NCBI GenBank assembly: GCA_023428025.1
Contig: JAEYZN010000028.1
Coordinates: 101,426-165,425, forward strand
Length of the DNA stretch: 64,000 nucleotides
Direction of reading: 5' to 3'
From: Bacillota bacterium
Lineage (GTDB): Bacteria; Bacillota; Clostridia; Christensenellales; SZUA-584
Part shown: positions 41,748-50,651 of the stretch, piece after piece
How the letters are laid out: every line of letters starts with the position of its first letter
Position numbering within the stretch: position 1 is the first letter of the stretch
Position numbers and translations under genes: made by a program
Notes under the pieces: model-generated
What the model saw: the letters and a program-made list of their open reading frames with translations, nothing else
Database searches by the model: none
What the model was told of the DNA's origin: nothing

Positions 41748-43054
41748 TGACGCGCTCCGGGCAGCTGTTTGAGGAGGCGAAGCAATACATACCCGGCGGC
41801 GTGAACAGCCCCGTGAGGGCGTTCCGCGCCGTGGGGTCGCATCCGCTGTTCATGCGTAGCGCGAGCGGCGCGCATATCGAGGACGAGGACGGCCATACAT
41901 ACATCGACTACGTGGGCTCATGGGGCCCCGCGATATTGGGGCACGCGCATCCCGCCATCGTGGAGGCGGTGCGCGAGGCGGCGCTGTCCGGTCTGAGCTT
42001 CGGTGCGGCGACGGCGGCAGAAACGGAACTGGCGCGGCGCATCTGCACGCTGGTGCCCTCCGTCCAGCAGGTGCGGCTCACCAGCTCGGGGACGGAGGCC
42101 GTGATGAGCGCGGTGCGTTTGGCGCGCGGTTTCACCGGCCGGGATAAGATCATCAAGTTCGAAGGCTGTTATCACGGCCATAGCGACGCCATGCTGGTGA
42201 AGGCGGGTTCGGGCGTGCTGACGGCCGGCATGGCGGGCAGCGCGGGCGTGACAGACGGCGCGGCACGCGATACGCTGGTGGCGCGGTTCAACGATATCGG
42301 CAGCGTGGCGCGGCTTTTCCGAGAAAACAGCGGACGTGTGGCGGCGGTGATTGCCGAACTGATGCCTGCCAACGTCGGCGTGATATTGCCTGAGGACGGT
42401 TTCCTGCAGGAACTGGCGGCGCTGTGCAGGCAGCAGGAGGCGCTGTTGATCGCGGACGAGGTGATCACCGGCTTCCGGCTGGGATTGGGCGGCGCGCAGG
42501 TGCTGTTTGGCATTACGCCCGACCTCACCACATTGGGCAAGGTGGTGGGCGGCGGCATGCCGGTGGGCGCGTTTGGCGGACGCGCGGACATCATGCGCCA
42601 TGTCGCGCCGCTGGGCGGCGTGTATCAGGCGGGCACGCTGAGCGGCCATCCGCTGGCGATGGCGGCGGGCAACGCGCAGCTTCAGCTGTTGCAGAAGCAG
42701 CCGGAAATCTATACGCGTCTGGAAGCGCTGACAAAGCGGCTGGCTGACGGCCTGCGGGAGATATCCCGGCGGCTGGGCGTACGAACGACGGTCAACCAGA
42801 TCGGATCGCTGCTGAGTATGTTTTTTGCTGGGGGACCGGTGCGGGACGATACAGTCACCGCGCGATGCGACACGGCGGCATATGCGCGGTATTTCCACGC
42901 CATGCTGCGGCAGGGCATATACCTCGCGCCCTCCCAGTACGAGGCGGCTTTTGTGTCCGCGGCGCACAACGAAGAGGATATCGACAAAACGCTGCGCGCG
43001 GCGGAGACGGTGCTGCCGCAGAGGGAGGATGAGGGCTTATCTACCGCACATTGA
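41747..43054 (+). CDS. hemL: glutamate-1-semialdehyde 2,1-aminomutase
   Basis: 435 residues from ATG 41747 (TGATG junction with hemB). YIPGGVNSPVRAFRAVG start, IDYVGSWGPAILGHAHP, SSGTEAVMSAVRLARGFTGR, EVITGFRLGLGG and PLP lysine in TTLGKVVGGGMPVGAFGG. It makes 5-aminolevulinate from glutamate-1-semialdehyde. With hemA, hemB, hemC, cobA/hemD and the dehydrogenase at 36401 the window encodes everything from Glu-tRNA to sirohydrochlorin. Its TGA overlaps the next start as TTGA. Confidence 0.95.
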   Translation: MTRSGQLFEEAKQYIPGGVNSPVRAFRAVGSHPLFMRSASGAHIEDEDGHTYIDYVGSWGPAILGHAHPAIVEAVREAALSGLSFGAATAAETELARRICTLVPSVQQVRLTSSGTEAVMSAVRLARGFTGRDKIIKFEGCYHGHSDAMLVKAGSGVLTAGMAGSAGVTDGAARDTLVARFNDIGSVARLFRENSGRVAAVIAELMPANVGVILPEDGFLQELAALCRQQEALLIADEVITGFRLGLGGAQVLFGITPDLTTLGKVVGGGMPVGAFGGRADIMRHVAPLGGVYQAGTLSGHPLAMAAGNAQLQLLQKQPEIYTRLEALTKRLADGLREISRRLGVRTTVNQIGSLLSMFFAGGPVRDDTVTARCDTAAYARYFHAMLRQGIYLAPSQYEAAFVSAAHNEEDIDKTLRAAETVLPQREDEGLSTAH

Positions 43055-44097
43055 TCGTGGATGACCGAAACGTCTTCATCATGGAATTAAAGCGGCTCAA
43101 GCTGTGGGGCGAAGGCTCGGGCTTTGAGATATCGGGGGAGGCGGCAGACGGCGTGGAAGCGCTGAAGGCTTTGCGCGCCCGCCGGTACGACCTTGTCATC
43201 ACGGATATCCGTATGCCAAAGCTGGACGGTATCCAGCTTCTCCAGGCCATCAGGGAGGAAAGCCTCTGCCCGTGCGTCGTGCTGTTCAGCGAGCACAGCG
43301 AGTTTGAATATGCCCGGAAAGGACTGGTGCTGGGCGCGTTCGACTATCTGATAAAGCCTGCGGAACCAGCCAGCGTGGCCTCGCTGCTGCAGCGCGCGGC
43401 GCGTTTTCTCGCTCAGCCCGAGGCGGCCCACACCGCCGGCGACCAGACGGAAGCCACGGATTATCCCGCCGCGGAGGAGCAGCGTATTCTCGCGCTGGTG
43501 GGCCAGCGTTCGGCATCCATACCGGCGCTTTTTGCACAGACGGTGAACAGCGTGCGCAATATCAGCGGCGGCAGCCATGCGGAAGCCATCATCCGCCGGC
43601 TGTACCTCAACATCGCGGCGGCGACGTTTGCGCATTACGAGTGGCTGGGCCTGTACATCGACGCGCAGGACATCGAAGACAGCACGAAGGAAGAATCCGG
43701 CGCGGATGGATTGGCCGATGCGCTCCGGCACTTATACGGCTGGATCGACAAGCTGCTGCCCGCGGGCGCGCAGGGGGTATTGCACAGCATCTGTGTGCAG
43801 ATACTCAAAGAACCGGAATCCGAGATCAGCCTCGCGGCAATGGCGTCACAGTTCTACATGAACCATACATACCTGAGCAACACGTTCCGTCAGAAGACGG
43901 GCATCAGGTTCAACGACTATCTGACGTCGGTACGCATGGCGCGCGCGCGGTATCTGCTGGCGCACAGCGACCTTCGCGTCTACGAGATCAGCGGCAGCCT
44001 TGGCTACAAGGACGCGGATTACTTCAACCGGCTGTTCAAGAAGCACAATGGCCAGACCCCCACCGAATGCCGGCGTGACAATCAAAGAGATTCGTAA
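43051..44097 (+). CDS. AraC-type response regulator (YesN-like)
   Basis: 348 residues from TTG 43051, chosen because TTGA overlaps the hemL stop as elsewhere in this operon; a frame slip near 43033 that would give a longer ATG start is possible. Receiver domain: IVDDRNVF, DLVITDIRMPKLDG (phospho-Asp), LFSEHSEFEYARKGLVLGA, YLIKPAEP (Lys). Middle helical linker, then two AraC helix-turn-helix motifs (LAAMASQFYMNHTYLSNTFR, and VYEISGSLGYKDADYFNRLF). Probably phosphorylated by the kinase at 35403; a candidate regulator of the shared AAACATATA promoters. Confidence 0.88.
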   Translation: MIVDDRNVFIMELKRLKLWGEGSGFEISGEAADGVEALKALRARRYDLVITDIRMPKLDGIQLLQAIREESLCPCVVLFSEHSEFEYARKGLVLGAFDYLIKPAEPASVASLLQRAARFLAQPEAAHTAGDQTEATDYPAAEEQRILALVGQRSASIPALFAQTVNSVRNISGGSHAEAIIRRLYLNIAAATFAHYEWLGLYIDAQDIEDSTKEESGADGLADALRHLYGWIDKLLPAGAQGVLHSICVQILKEPESEISLAAMASQFYMNHTYLSNTFRQKTGIRFNDYLTSVRMARARYLLAHSDLRVYEISGSLGYKDADYFNRLFKKHNGQTPTECRRDNQRDS

Positions 44098-44120
44098 ACT
44101 GTACAAAATAAACGACACCA

Positions 44121-44152
44121 AAAAGCGAAGGACAGCGGGTGCCTTCGCTTTT
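44121..44152. terminator. bidirectional terminator between regulator and metK
   Basis: AAAAGCGAAGG (44121-44131) pairs perfectly with CCTTCGCTTTT (44142-44152); serves the hem operon (plus) and metK (minus). Confidence 0.88.
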
Positions 44153-44170
44153 CTGGTTCGTTATTTGGTT

Positions 44171-45361
44171 TTATTGTACAGCTTTTTGCAGGATATCCAC
44201 CGCGTTCGTCTGCTCGAAGCTGACGTCACCCAGGTCTTCACGGCCCATATGCCCGTAGGCGGCTAGGCGCTGATAGATGGGCTTGCGCAGGCCGAGCCGG
44301 TCGATGATGGCCGCGGGCCTCAGGTCGAAGCTCTCGATGACGGCGCGTTCGATCTTTTGTTCGTCGATACGGCTGGTCCCAAACGTATCCACCAGCACGG
44401 AGACCGGGTTGGCAACGCCGATGGCGTAAGCCACCTGCACCTCGCACCGGTCCGCCAGATTTGCCGCCACGATGTTTTTGGCAATATGGCGCGCGGCGTA
44501 CGCGGCGCTGCGGTCCACCTTGGTCGGGTCTTTGCCGGAGAACGCGCCGCCGCCGTGGCGGGCGTAACCGCCGTAAGTGTCCACGATGATTTTGCGGCCT
44601 GTCAGGCCGGAATCCACCGCGGGGCCGCCCAGCACAAAGCGTCCGGTCGGGTTGACGAAGTACTTGGTCTTGGCATCCAGCAGATCGGGCGGTATCACCG
44701 GCGTGACCACATGCTCAATGAGGTCCGCTTTGATCTGCGTCAGCGTGACGTCCGGGTCGTGCTGGGCGGATATCACCACCGTGTCGATGCGCACGGGACG
44801 GTGGCCCTCATATTCCACCGTGACCTGGGTCTTGCCGTCCGGACGGAGATAAGGCAGCGCACCTGTCTTGCGGACCAGCGCGAGGCGGCGGGCCAGCTTG
44901 TGCGAAAGCGAGATGGGCAGCGGCATCAGCTCGGGCGTTTCATTGCACGCAAACCCGAACATCATGCCCTGGTCGCCCGCGCCCGTCAGCGCGTAGCTGC
45001 TCTCCTGGGCCAGCGCGTTTTGCACTTCGTACGCCTGATTGACGCCGAGCGCGATGTCGGGCGACTGCTCTTCGATGGCCGTGATGACCGCGGCCTGCGC
45101 GCCGTCGATGCCGTACTGCGAGTTGGTGTAACCGATGTCCAGCAGCGTCCGGCGGACGATGGCTGGAATATCGACGTAGCTGGACGTGGTGATCTCGCCC
45201 GTCACCAGCACCAGGCCGGTGTTGGTCACCGTTTCACAGGCGACCCGGCCGTACGGGTCCTCCTTCAATATCGCGTCGAGCACGGCATCGGATATCTGGT
45301 CGCAGACCTTATCCGGATGCCCCTCGGTGACGGATTCAGATGTAAATAACGATTTTCTCAT
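44171..45361 (-). CDS. metK: S-adenosylmethionine synthetase
   Basis: 396 residues from ATG 45361 (CAGGAGA upstream); a longer frame to 45430 lacks support. [21 protein letters not shown] (split across the ATP site), [32 protein letters not shown] (phosphate loop and metal ligands) are intact. Makes SAM from methionine and ATP. Its location next to sulfur assimilation, the SAM-using CobA and two radical SAM proteins is fitting. No SAM riboswitch is visible in its leader. Confidence 0.96.
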   Translation of the reverse strand: MRKSLFTSESVTEGHPDKVCDQISDAVLDAILKEDPYGRVACETVTNTGLVLVTGEITTSSYVDIPAIVRRTLLDIGYTNSQYGIDGAQAAVITAIEEQSPDIALGVNQAYEVQNALAQESSYALTGAGDQGMMFGFACNETPELMPLPISLSHKLARRLALVRKTGALPYLRPDGKTQVTVEYEGHRPVRIDTVVISAQHDPDVTLTQIKADLIEHVVTPVIPPDLLDAKTKYFVNPTGRFVLGGPAVDSGLTGRKIIVDTYGGYARHGGGAFSGKDPTKVDRSAAYAARHIAKNIVAANLADRCEVQVAYAIGVANPVSVLVDTFGTSRIDEQKIERAVIESFDLRPAAIIDRLGLRKPIYQRLAAYGHMGREDLGDVSFEQTNAVDILQKAVQ

Positions 45362-45437
45362 AAACTGTCTCCTGCTTGTATTCGGGTTTTGCGCAAGGGC
45401 TGCCGGGCGGGACCGCAGACAGCACCACACAGATGGC

Positions 45438-45467
45438 AGTATATGCGGCGGAATCCGGCTCTGTCAA
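45438..45467 (-). promoter_or_regulatory. metK promoter
   Basis: Minus strand TTGACA (45462-45467), 18 bp, TATACT (45438-45443), leaving a leader of about 70 nt, too short for a SAM-I riboswitch. Confidence 0.75.
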
Positions 45468-45592
45468 GACGCCGGGTTCACATTGAAAAGTTATTCAGGT
45501 ATAACGCTGTAAACTGTCGGAGACCGATTGGACAGTGAAATCGGCAACACGGAGCAGCAAAAAATTGTCCTGCCAACACCCAAAGAAATTAC

Positions 45593-45641
45593 ATTGTCAT
45601 TTAAAATTCAAAAAATATAATAAACATATATGAGAAGTATA
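45593..45641 (+). promoter_or_regulatory. radical SAM/sulfonate operon promoter with shared motif (copy D)
   Basis: TTGTCA (45593-45598), 17 bp, TATAAT (45616-45621), directly followed by AAACATATATGAGAAGTATA (45622-45641), nearly identical to copy C. Confidence 0.8.
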
Positions 45642-45670
45642 AAATGCACATGAGAGGGGAAGCCGGCAAC

Positions 45671-46924
45671 ATGGGCGTTCAAGAGGATACAAGAGAACTG
45701 ACTTATAAGGAGATCGTCGAGAAATACAGCGATGTGTCCCCGTTTGTCATACTCAAGGCGGACCTGCAGCGGCGCACAGTTGTCTATACCGAGCGCGCGA
45801 TCGAAGCAGCCGATCCGGATATCCACCAGGTGCAGATGCGGGGCATATTCGCCTCGGTGGGCGAGAAGGGAGACTATTTTCCCGTATCGCTGATGCTGCG
45901 CGACGGTTCGTCGGTACTCACGGGGCCGGTGCCCACAGCGCGCGACCCGTATGTGATCGATGTGGTGGACGGCAGGACGGTCATCACGGATAACGGCGAG
46001 GTCATCGACGAGGTGGAATACTGGTATAAACCCGCGTATCAATACAAGACCACCAGCTCGGGACGTCCGATGTGGCAGGTGGCGCTTGCAAGGCCCCAGC
46101 GGCTGGACATCGATCCGTACAGCTATTGCCATTTCTGGGACAACGGCAAGGGCTGCCGTTACTGTAACATGGGCAGCCACTTCAAAAAGAGCAACAAGGA
46201 GTTCGACAAGCCCGCCCGGCTGGACCCACGTGACGTGTATGAGACGGTGCGCGAGGCGCTGAAGCAGCCGGGGCGGTTTGGATACATCAAGATGACGGCC
46301 GGTTCCATCCTCAGCGGCGAAGAGCTGTTTGACGATGAGCTGGAGATGTACATCGAACTGCTGCAGGCCATCGGCGAAAATTTCTCCACGCGGCGTTTCC
46401 CCAGCCAGGTGATCGCGTCCGCGTTCAACGAGCGCCAGCTGGCCCGCCTGCACGAGGAAACGGGAGCATCGACATTCACGTCGGATATCGAGGTGCTGAA
46501 TGAGGATAAGTTCGCGTGGATATGCCCGGGCAAGCATCAAAGGCTGGGTTATCAGGAATGGAAACGGCGCATATTCGCCGCGGTGGATATATTCGGGCGC
46601 GGCAACGTGAACAGCGGCACCGTGGGCGGCGTGGAGCTGGGCAAGCCGAATGGTTTTGCGACCGAAGACGAAGCGCTGGCGGCTGTGCTGGAAGAGGCGG
46701 AGGATTTCGCGCAGCACGGCGTGCCGGTGGTGCACTGTGTGTGGGTGCCGTATCCGGGCTCCGCGTTTCAGGGGCAGCGCAGCCCGTCGCTGGAATACTA
46801 TGTGCGGCTGTCCAAAGGGCTGCACGGACTGCGCGTGAAATACGGTCTTGGCATCGACATGGATGACTACCGCCGGTGCGGCAACCATCCGGACTCGGAT
46901 CTTGACAGAGTGATATCGGCATAG
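45671..46924 (+). CDS. radical SAM protein with CX8CX2C motif, paralogue 1
   Basis: 417 residues from ATG 45671 (AGAGGGGAAG upstream; an ATG at 45644 is in frame). An N-terminal beta-rich part (KYSDVSPFVILKADLQRRTV, SLMLRDGSSVLTGPVP, VIDVVDGRTVITDNGEVIDEV) precedes a radical SAM barrel. The cluster cysteines are Cys153, Cys162 and Cys165 in SYCHFWDNGKGCRYCNMG, spaced CX8CX2C rather than the usual CX3CX2C. Later: MTAGSILSGEE (SAM contact), FTSDIEVLNEDKF, VGGVELGKPNGF. The second paralogue is at 50652 in the same operon. Reaction unknown; context with a sulfonate-type importer suggests C-S bond cleavage or similar. Confidence 0.85.
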   Translation: MGVQEDTRELTYKEIVEKYSDVSPFVILKADLQRRTVVYTERAIEAADPDIHQVQMRGIFASVGEKGDYFPVSLMLRDGSSVLTGPVPTARDPYVIDVVDGRTVITDNGEVIDEVEYWYKPAYQYKTTSSGRPMWQVALARPQRLDIDPYSYCHFWDNGKGCRYCNMGSHFKKSNKEFDKPARLDPRDVYETVREALKQPGRFGYIKMTAGSILSGEELFDDELEMYIELLQAIGENFSTRRFPSQVIASAFNERQLARLHEETGASTFTSDIEVLNEDKFAWICPGKHQRLGYQEWKRRIFAAVDIFGRGNVNSGTVGGVELGKPNGFATEDEALAAVLEEAEDFAQHGVPVVHCVWVPYPGSAFQGQRSPSLEYYVRLSKGLHGLRVKYGLGIDMDDYRRCGNHPDSDLDRVISA

Positions 46925-46942
46925 AGGAAAGGCGGTTTATCA

Positions 46943-47410
46943 ATGGCGGTTAAGCTGACGGAGGATATTTTGAATCTGCTGGAACGCGGCGACACGGTGA
47001 AGACGCTGGCCACGGTGGATGGCGACGGCGTACCCCACGCGGTGTTCAAGGACGCGGTATACGCGGGCGAAGACGGGAAGCTGGTCAGCCTCGAGGTCAT
47101 CGAGTCGTCCCAAACCAACAGCAATCTGGTGCACAGCATCTGGTTCAAGCGCAAGGTGACGCTGTCGCTGCTGGGCCGCGACGGCACGAGCTACCAGATC
47201 AAAGGGACGCCCACGCATTGCCTCGTGACCGGGCCGATATTCGAACGCCACTATCGCGGGATACGCGAAAAACTGGGTGATGTGGACCTGGCGGCGGTGT
47301 GGGTGATAGAACCCGAGGAGATACGCAATCAGACGTTCAGGGTGAGGAGCGAAGAGGAAGCCGCGGCGCATCCGCTCTTCCTGCACCTTGACCGTATCGC
47401 AAAAAAATAG
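46943..47410 (+). CDS. pyridoxamine 5'-phosphate oxidase-like FMN-binding protein
   Basis: 155 residues forming a split-barrel flavin-binding domain: LLERGDTVKTLATVDGDGVPHAVFKD at the start (split family signature), KRKVTLSLLGRDGTSYQIKGTPTHCLVTGP in the middle strands. Proteins of this family bind FMN, F420 or haem and often act as flavin reductases. Located 18 bp after radical SAM 1, it may supply electrons for the radical enzymes. True PNPOx activity is unlikely from context. Confidence 0.8.
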   Translation: MAVKLTEDILNLLERGDTVKTLATVDGDGVPHAVFKDAVYAGEDGKLVSLEVIESSQTNSNLVHSIWFKRKVTLSLLGRDGTSYQIKGTPTHCLVTGPIFERHYRGIREKLGDVDLAAVWVIEPEEIRNQTFRVRSEEEAAAHPLFLHLDRIAKK

Positions 47411-47424
47411 CAGGAGGTGACCTT

Positions 47425-48000
47425 ATGAGTACGCAAAAAACCATCCCCGGGACCCGGAAAAAATACTCCACGGCGTTGTTGATCGCCCTGCTGGTGATTT
47501 TTACGGCGTTGTTGAGCGTCGTCAGCCTCTTCTCACTGGCCATCGGCAGCGTGCCCGTCACGCTTTCGGTGCTGGCGCTCGTGGTCATCGGCATGGTGCT
47601 GGGGCCCTGGTGGGGGCTGGTGCCCGTTGCGGCGTATCTGTTGCTGGGCCTGGTGGGCGTCCCCGTCTATTCCGGCTTTGCGCATGGCTCCGCCATACTG
47701 TTCGGTTCGACAGGCGGATACCTTTTCTCGTTCCTGTTCATTGTGTTGCTGACTGGCCTGTTCGTAAGAGGGCTCCGCAATCCGTTCGCACGCTTTGCCG
47801 GGGTGATACTGGGACAGCTCGCGTATTATCTGGGCGGTGTGGCATGGGCGGTGCTGCTGTGGAAGGCGATACCTGTGTTCGCGCTTCTTTCCGGAGTGCT
47901 GTCGTTCCTCGTCCCCAACCTCATTCAGAGCGTCGCGGGCTTTATCATCGGGCTGGTGCTGCTGCGCTTGCTGCCATCGGCAAAGCCGAAGAAGGGATAA
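47425..48000 (+). CDS. BioY-family ECF transporter substrate-binding membrane protein
   Basis: 191 residues with about six helices. FSLAIGSVPVTLSVLALVVIGMVLGP and PVAAYLLLGLVGVPVYSGF are the BioY signature (usually PITLQT and a GxPVFxGG). Perfect AGGAGGTGA ribosome site. BioY is the S-component for biotin and needs ECF ATPases, which are not here. Its position inside a putative organosulfur operon, directly before the sulfonate-type binding protein, makes biotin or another sulfur-containing small molecule a plausible cargo. Confidence 0.85.
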   Translation: MSTQKTIPGTRKKYSTALLIALLVIFTALLSVVSLFSLAIGSVPVTLSVLALVVIGMVLGPWWGLVPVAAYLLLGLVGVPVYSGFAHGSAILFGSTGGYLFSFLFIVLLTGLFVRGLRNPFARFAGVILGQLAYYLGGVAWAVLLWKAIPVFALLSGVLSFLVPNLIQSVAGFIIGLVLLRLLPSAKPKKG

Positions 48001-49005
48001 GTGAAGAACATGACAAAACGCATGATCCAAACCGCTATCATCGCCGCCTTTTTGCTTGCGGTGTTGGCAGGCTGCGCGCAGAGCGGTGTCAGCGATGCCG
48101 TACCCGCAGCATCGGATAAACTCGTCGTCAAATACGGCTATCAACCGGGCCACGCGCAGGCGATCATCGCGCAGGAGAAAGGTTTTTATACCAAATACCT
48201 GGGTGAGGAGGTCGAGGTGCAGCTGATCAAATTTCAGTCGGGACCGTCGCTGATCACGGCCATCACGGCGGGCCAGCTCGACTTTGGTCAGGCGGGCGAC
48301 CAGCCTGTCATACAGGCCAAGGCCAACAACGTGGACCTAAAAATCATCGGCAAGTTCCTGTTCTCCGACAAGGTGAACGGTCTTATCGTGCGCCCCGATT
48401 CGGGCATCAAGGATATCGCGGATTTAAAAGGCAAGAAGGTTGGCGTCACCGTGGGGTCCACCGGCCAGCAACTGCTGTATGTCTATCTGAAGGCTGCCGG
48501 CCTCAAGCCTGCCGACATTCAGCAGGTGAACCTGCAGCCGGGCGACATCGTGTCGAGCATCACATTCCGCAACATCGACGCGGCGGTCACCTGGGAGCCG
48601 TACCTGACGCTGACGCAGCAGCAGGGCACGACGATACAGCTCGCGGACGGCACGGGCTACAAGACCGAAATCGACGTCATCTTCGGCCGCAACGCCTACC
48701 TGAAGGAGCATCCGGACATCGCGCAGGGCATACTCAAAGCGCAGTATGAAGCGGGCCAGTGGATAGAGCAGAACCGTGACGAAGCACTCGCCATCGTTGC
48801 GAAGGACGCCGGGCTCGGGGAGGACGTGTTGCGGCCCATCTTCGACAAAGTGCAGGTCAACCACGTGAACCTGACCGACGAGGACCTTGAGTCCATTCGG
48901 GAATCCATCGCTTTCTCGGTGGAATATCAGCTGATACCCGGGCTGTTTGACGTGAGCGACTTTGTCGATACGCAGTATCTGGCCAACGCCGGGCTGCGCG
49001 ACTGA
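48001..49005 (+). CDS. sulfonate-type ABC substrate-binding lipoprotein (SsuA-like)
   Basis: 334 residues from GTG 48001, directly abutting the bioY stop; ATG 48010 is possible. Lipobox VLAGC with Cys25. NMT1/SsuA fold: VVKYGYQPGHAQAIIAQEKGF, QLIKFQSGPSLITAITAGQLDF, GVTVGSTGQQLLYVYLKAAGL, VNLQPGDIVSSITFRNIDA. This group binds aliphatic sulfonates, nitrate, or pyrimidine precursors; it differs from the TauA-like protein at 30233. The operon's promoter motif links it to sulfur supply. Confidence 0.88.
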   Translation: MKNMTKRMIQTAIIAAFLLAVLAGCAQSGVSDAVPAASDKLVVKYGYQPGHAQAIIAQEKGFYTKYLGEEVEVQLIKFQSGPSLITAITAGQLDFGQAGDQPVIQAKANNVDLKIIGKFLFSDKVNGLIVRPDSGIKDIADLKGKKVGVTVGSTGQQLLYVYLKAAGLKPADIQQVNLQPGDIVSSITFRNIDAAVTWEPYLTLTQQQGTTIQLADGTGYKTEIDVIFGRNAYLKEHPDIAQGILKAQYEAGQWIEQNRDEALAIVAKDAGLGEDVLRPIFDKVQVNHVNLTDEDLESIRESIAFSVEYQLIPGLFDVSDFVDTQYLANAGLRD

Positions 49006-49033
49006 CGATCAATACTTGTAAAGTGGACGGAAC

Positions 49034-49858
49034 ATGGAAGAACAAAGGCAAGCCATAGCAGTGAGCGGGCGCAGCGCAAAAGCTGCCCGGAACAAACGTA
49101 TCAACCGCGTCATCAAGTACGGCACGCCGCTGGCGATATTGCTGCTATGGCAGCTGTTCAGCATGCTGGGGACCATCAACGCCTCGGTGCTGCCGTCTCC
49201 GCTCACCATCGTTCAGACGGGCATACAGCGCGTCGGCACAGGCCAGCTTCCGGCAGATTTGGGCATCAGCCTGCTGCGCGTGGCGCAGGGCTATCTGCTG
49301 GGCGCGCTGCTCGGCGTATTGCTCGGCACGGGCATGGCGTTCAGCCAGCGCCTGGAAAGCGCGTTCTCAGTCATATTCAATCTGGTGCGCCCCATTCCCA
49401 TCATCGCGTGGGTGCCCATATTCATCATGTGGCTGGGCATCGGCGAGGTGTCCAAGGTGACGGTGATCACATTCGGCGCGTTTTTCCCCGTGCTGCTCAA
49501 CACGATACAGGGGATACGCGCCACCGATGCCAAACTGCTCGAGGTGGCGCGCTCCTTTGAAAAGAACCGCCGCCGCGTATTTTTCTCCATTATACTGCCT
49601 TCGGCCATGCCGGCCATATTCACCGGACTGCGCTTGGGGCTGGGGCTTGCGTGGATGAGCGTGGTGGGCGCGGAAATGATCGGAGCTTCGTCGGGCATCG
49701 GCTATATCATATCGTTCGCGGGGCAGCTCTCGCAGCCGGCCGTAATGTTGATGGGCGTGCTGGTCATCGGCCTCGTGGGCGCTTTGATCGACAGCGGCCT
49801 GCGCGCGCTGGAACGCCGCCTCATGAAATGGAATGTGAACAGCAAGGGAGTCTCTTAA
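49034..49858 (+). CDS. ABC transporter permease (SsuC-like)
   Basis: 274 residues with six helices. VLPSPLTIVQTGI, LVRPIPIIAWVPIFIMWLGIG (split here at the conserved proline pair) and the EAA loop LEVARSFEKNRRRVFFSIILPSAMPA are typical of the TauC/SsuC group. Works with the binding protein before it and the ATPase after it. Its TAA overlaps the next ATG (TAATGA). Confidence 0.92.
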   Translation: MEEQRQAIAVSGRSAKAARNKRINRVIKYGTPLAILLLWQLFSMLGTINASVLPSPLTIVQTGIQRVGTGQLPADLGISLLRVAQGYLLGALLGVLLGTGMAFSQRLESAFSVIFNLVRPIPIIAWVPIFIMWLGIGEVSKVTVITFGAFFPVLLNTIQGIRATDAKLLEVARSFEKNRRRVFFSIILPSAMPAIFTGLRLGLGLAWMSVVGAEMIGASSGIGYIISFAGQLSQPAVMLMGVLVIGLVGALIDSGLRALERRLMKWNVNSKGVS

Positions 49859-50639
49859 TGACACAGATATCCGGCAAACTGCTCGAAATCAAAAACCTGT
49901 CCATCCATTTCACCATCGATACCGACAAAGTGCACGCGCTTTCCGATGTGTCGCTCGAATTGAGCCCCAACGAAGTCGTTTGCCTCCTGGGACCCAGCGG
50001 ATGCGGCAAAAGCACACTGCTGCGCATTATCGGCGGCTTCGAAACGCATTACACGGGCGACGTCGGGTTTCGTGGCAATCCGGTGCACGCGCCGTCCGTG
50101 GAGCGCGGCTTCATATTTCAGGAGGCGCGGCTTTTTCCCTGGATGACGATACACAAGAACGTGGCGTTCGGCTTGCGGGACAATATGGATAAGCACGGAA
50201 AGGCGGATACCGTGCAGCGGGTGCTCCGGCTCGTGGGCCTGGAGAATTTTGCGGGCGCTTACCCGCATCAGCTTTCCGGCGGCATGCAGCAGCGCATCAG
50301 CATCGCCCGCGCGCTGGTCAACAACCCGTCCCTGCTGCTGCTCGACGAACCCTTCGGCGCGCTGGACGCGTTTACGCGCATACAGATGCAAAACGAGATT
50401 CTCGGCATATGGGAGAAGGAAAAGACGACGATGCTGCTGGTGACGCACGACATCGACGAAGCGGTCGCGCTGGCCGACCGGGTGATGCTCATGACGCCGC
50501 GGCCCGGCCGCATCAAACGCGTTGTGGAGATACCGCTCTCGCGCCCCGGGAACGCAACTCCCCGGATTTTATCTATTACCGCAACGAGATATATACAGCG
50601 TTTTTCAAGGGTGTGGAGAACCCCGAATTTTATATATAA
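49858..50639 (+). CDS. ABC transporter ATP-binding protein (SsuB-like), apparent frameshift near the C-terminus
   Basis: From ATG 49858 the frame encodes Walker A GPSGCGKST, signature LSGGMQQRISIARAL, Walker B LLLLDEPFGALD and THDIDEAV. At the CCCC run 50544-50547 the family-like ending is lost: the frame as read runs on to 50688 and into the next gene, whereas the other frame continues ERNSPDFIYYRNEIYTAFF and stops at 50639, 12 bp before the next ATG with its ribosome site. One extra C would restore a normal protein of about 260 residues. Catalytic parts lie before the break. Most likely an assembly error in a functional gene. Confidence 0.82.
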
Positions 50640-50651
50640 GGAGAACCCTCC

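Larger units (their letters stand above)
45362..45670. other. divergent intergenic region between metK and the radical SAM operon
   Basis: 309 bp with the metK promoter (45438-45467, minus) and the copy D promoter (45593-45641, plus). Between them I see no further structure. Confidence 0.6.

Noticed and set aside
45362..45437. SAM riboswitch before metK
   Set aside because: The leader is only about 70 nt and shows none of the conserved SAM-I helices.
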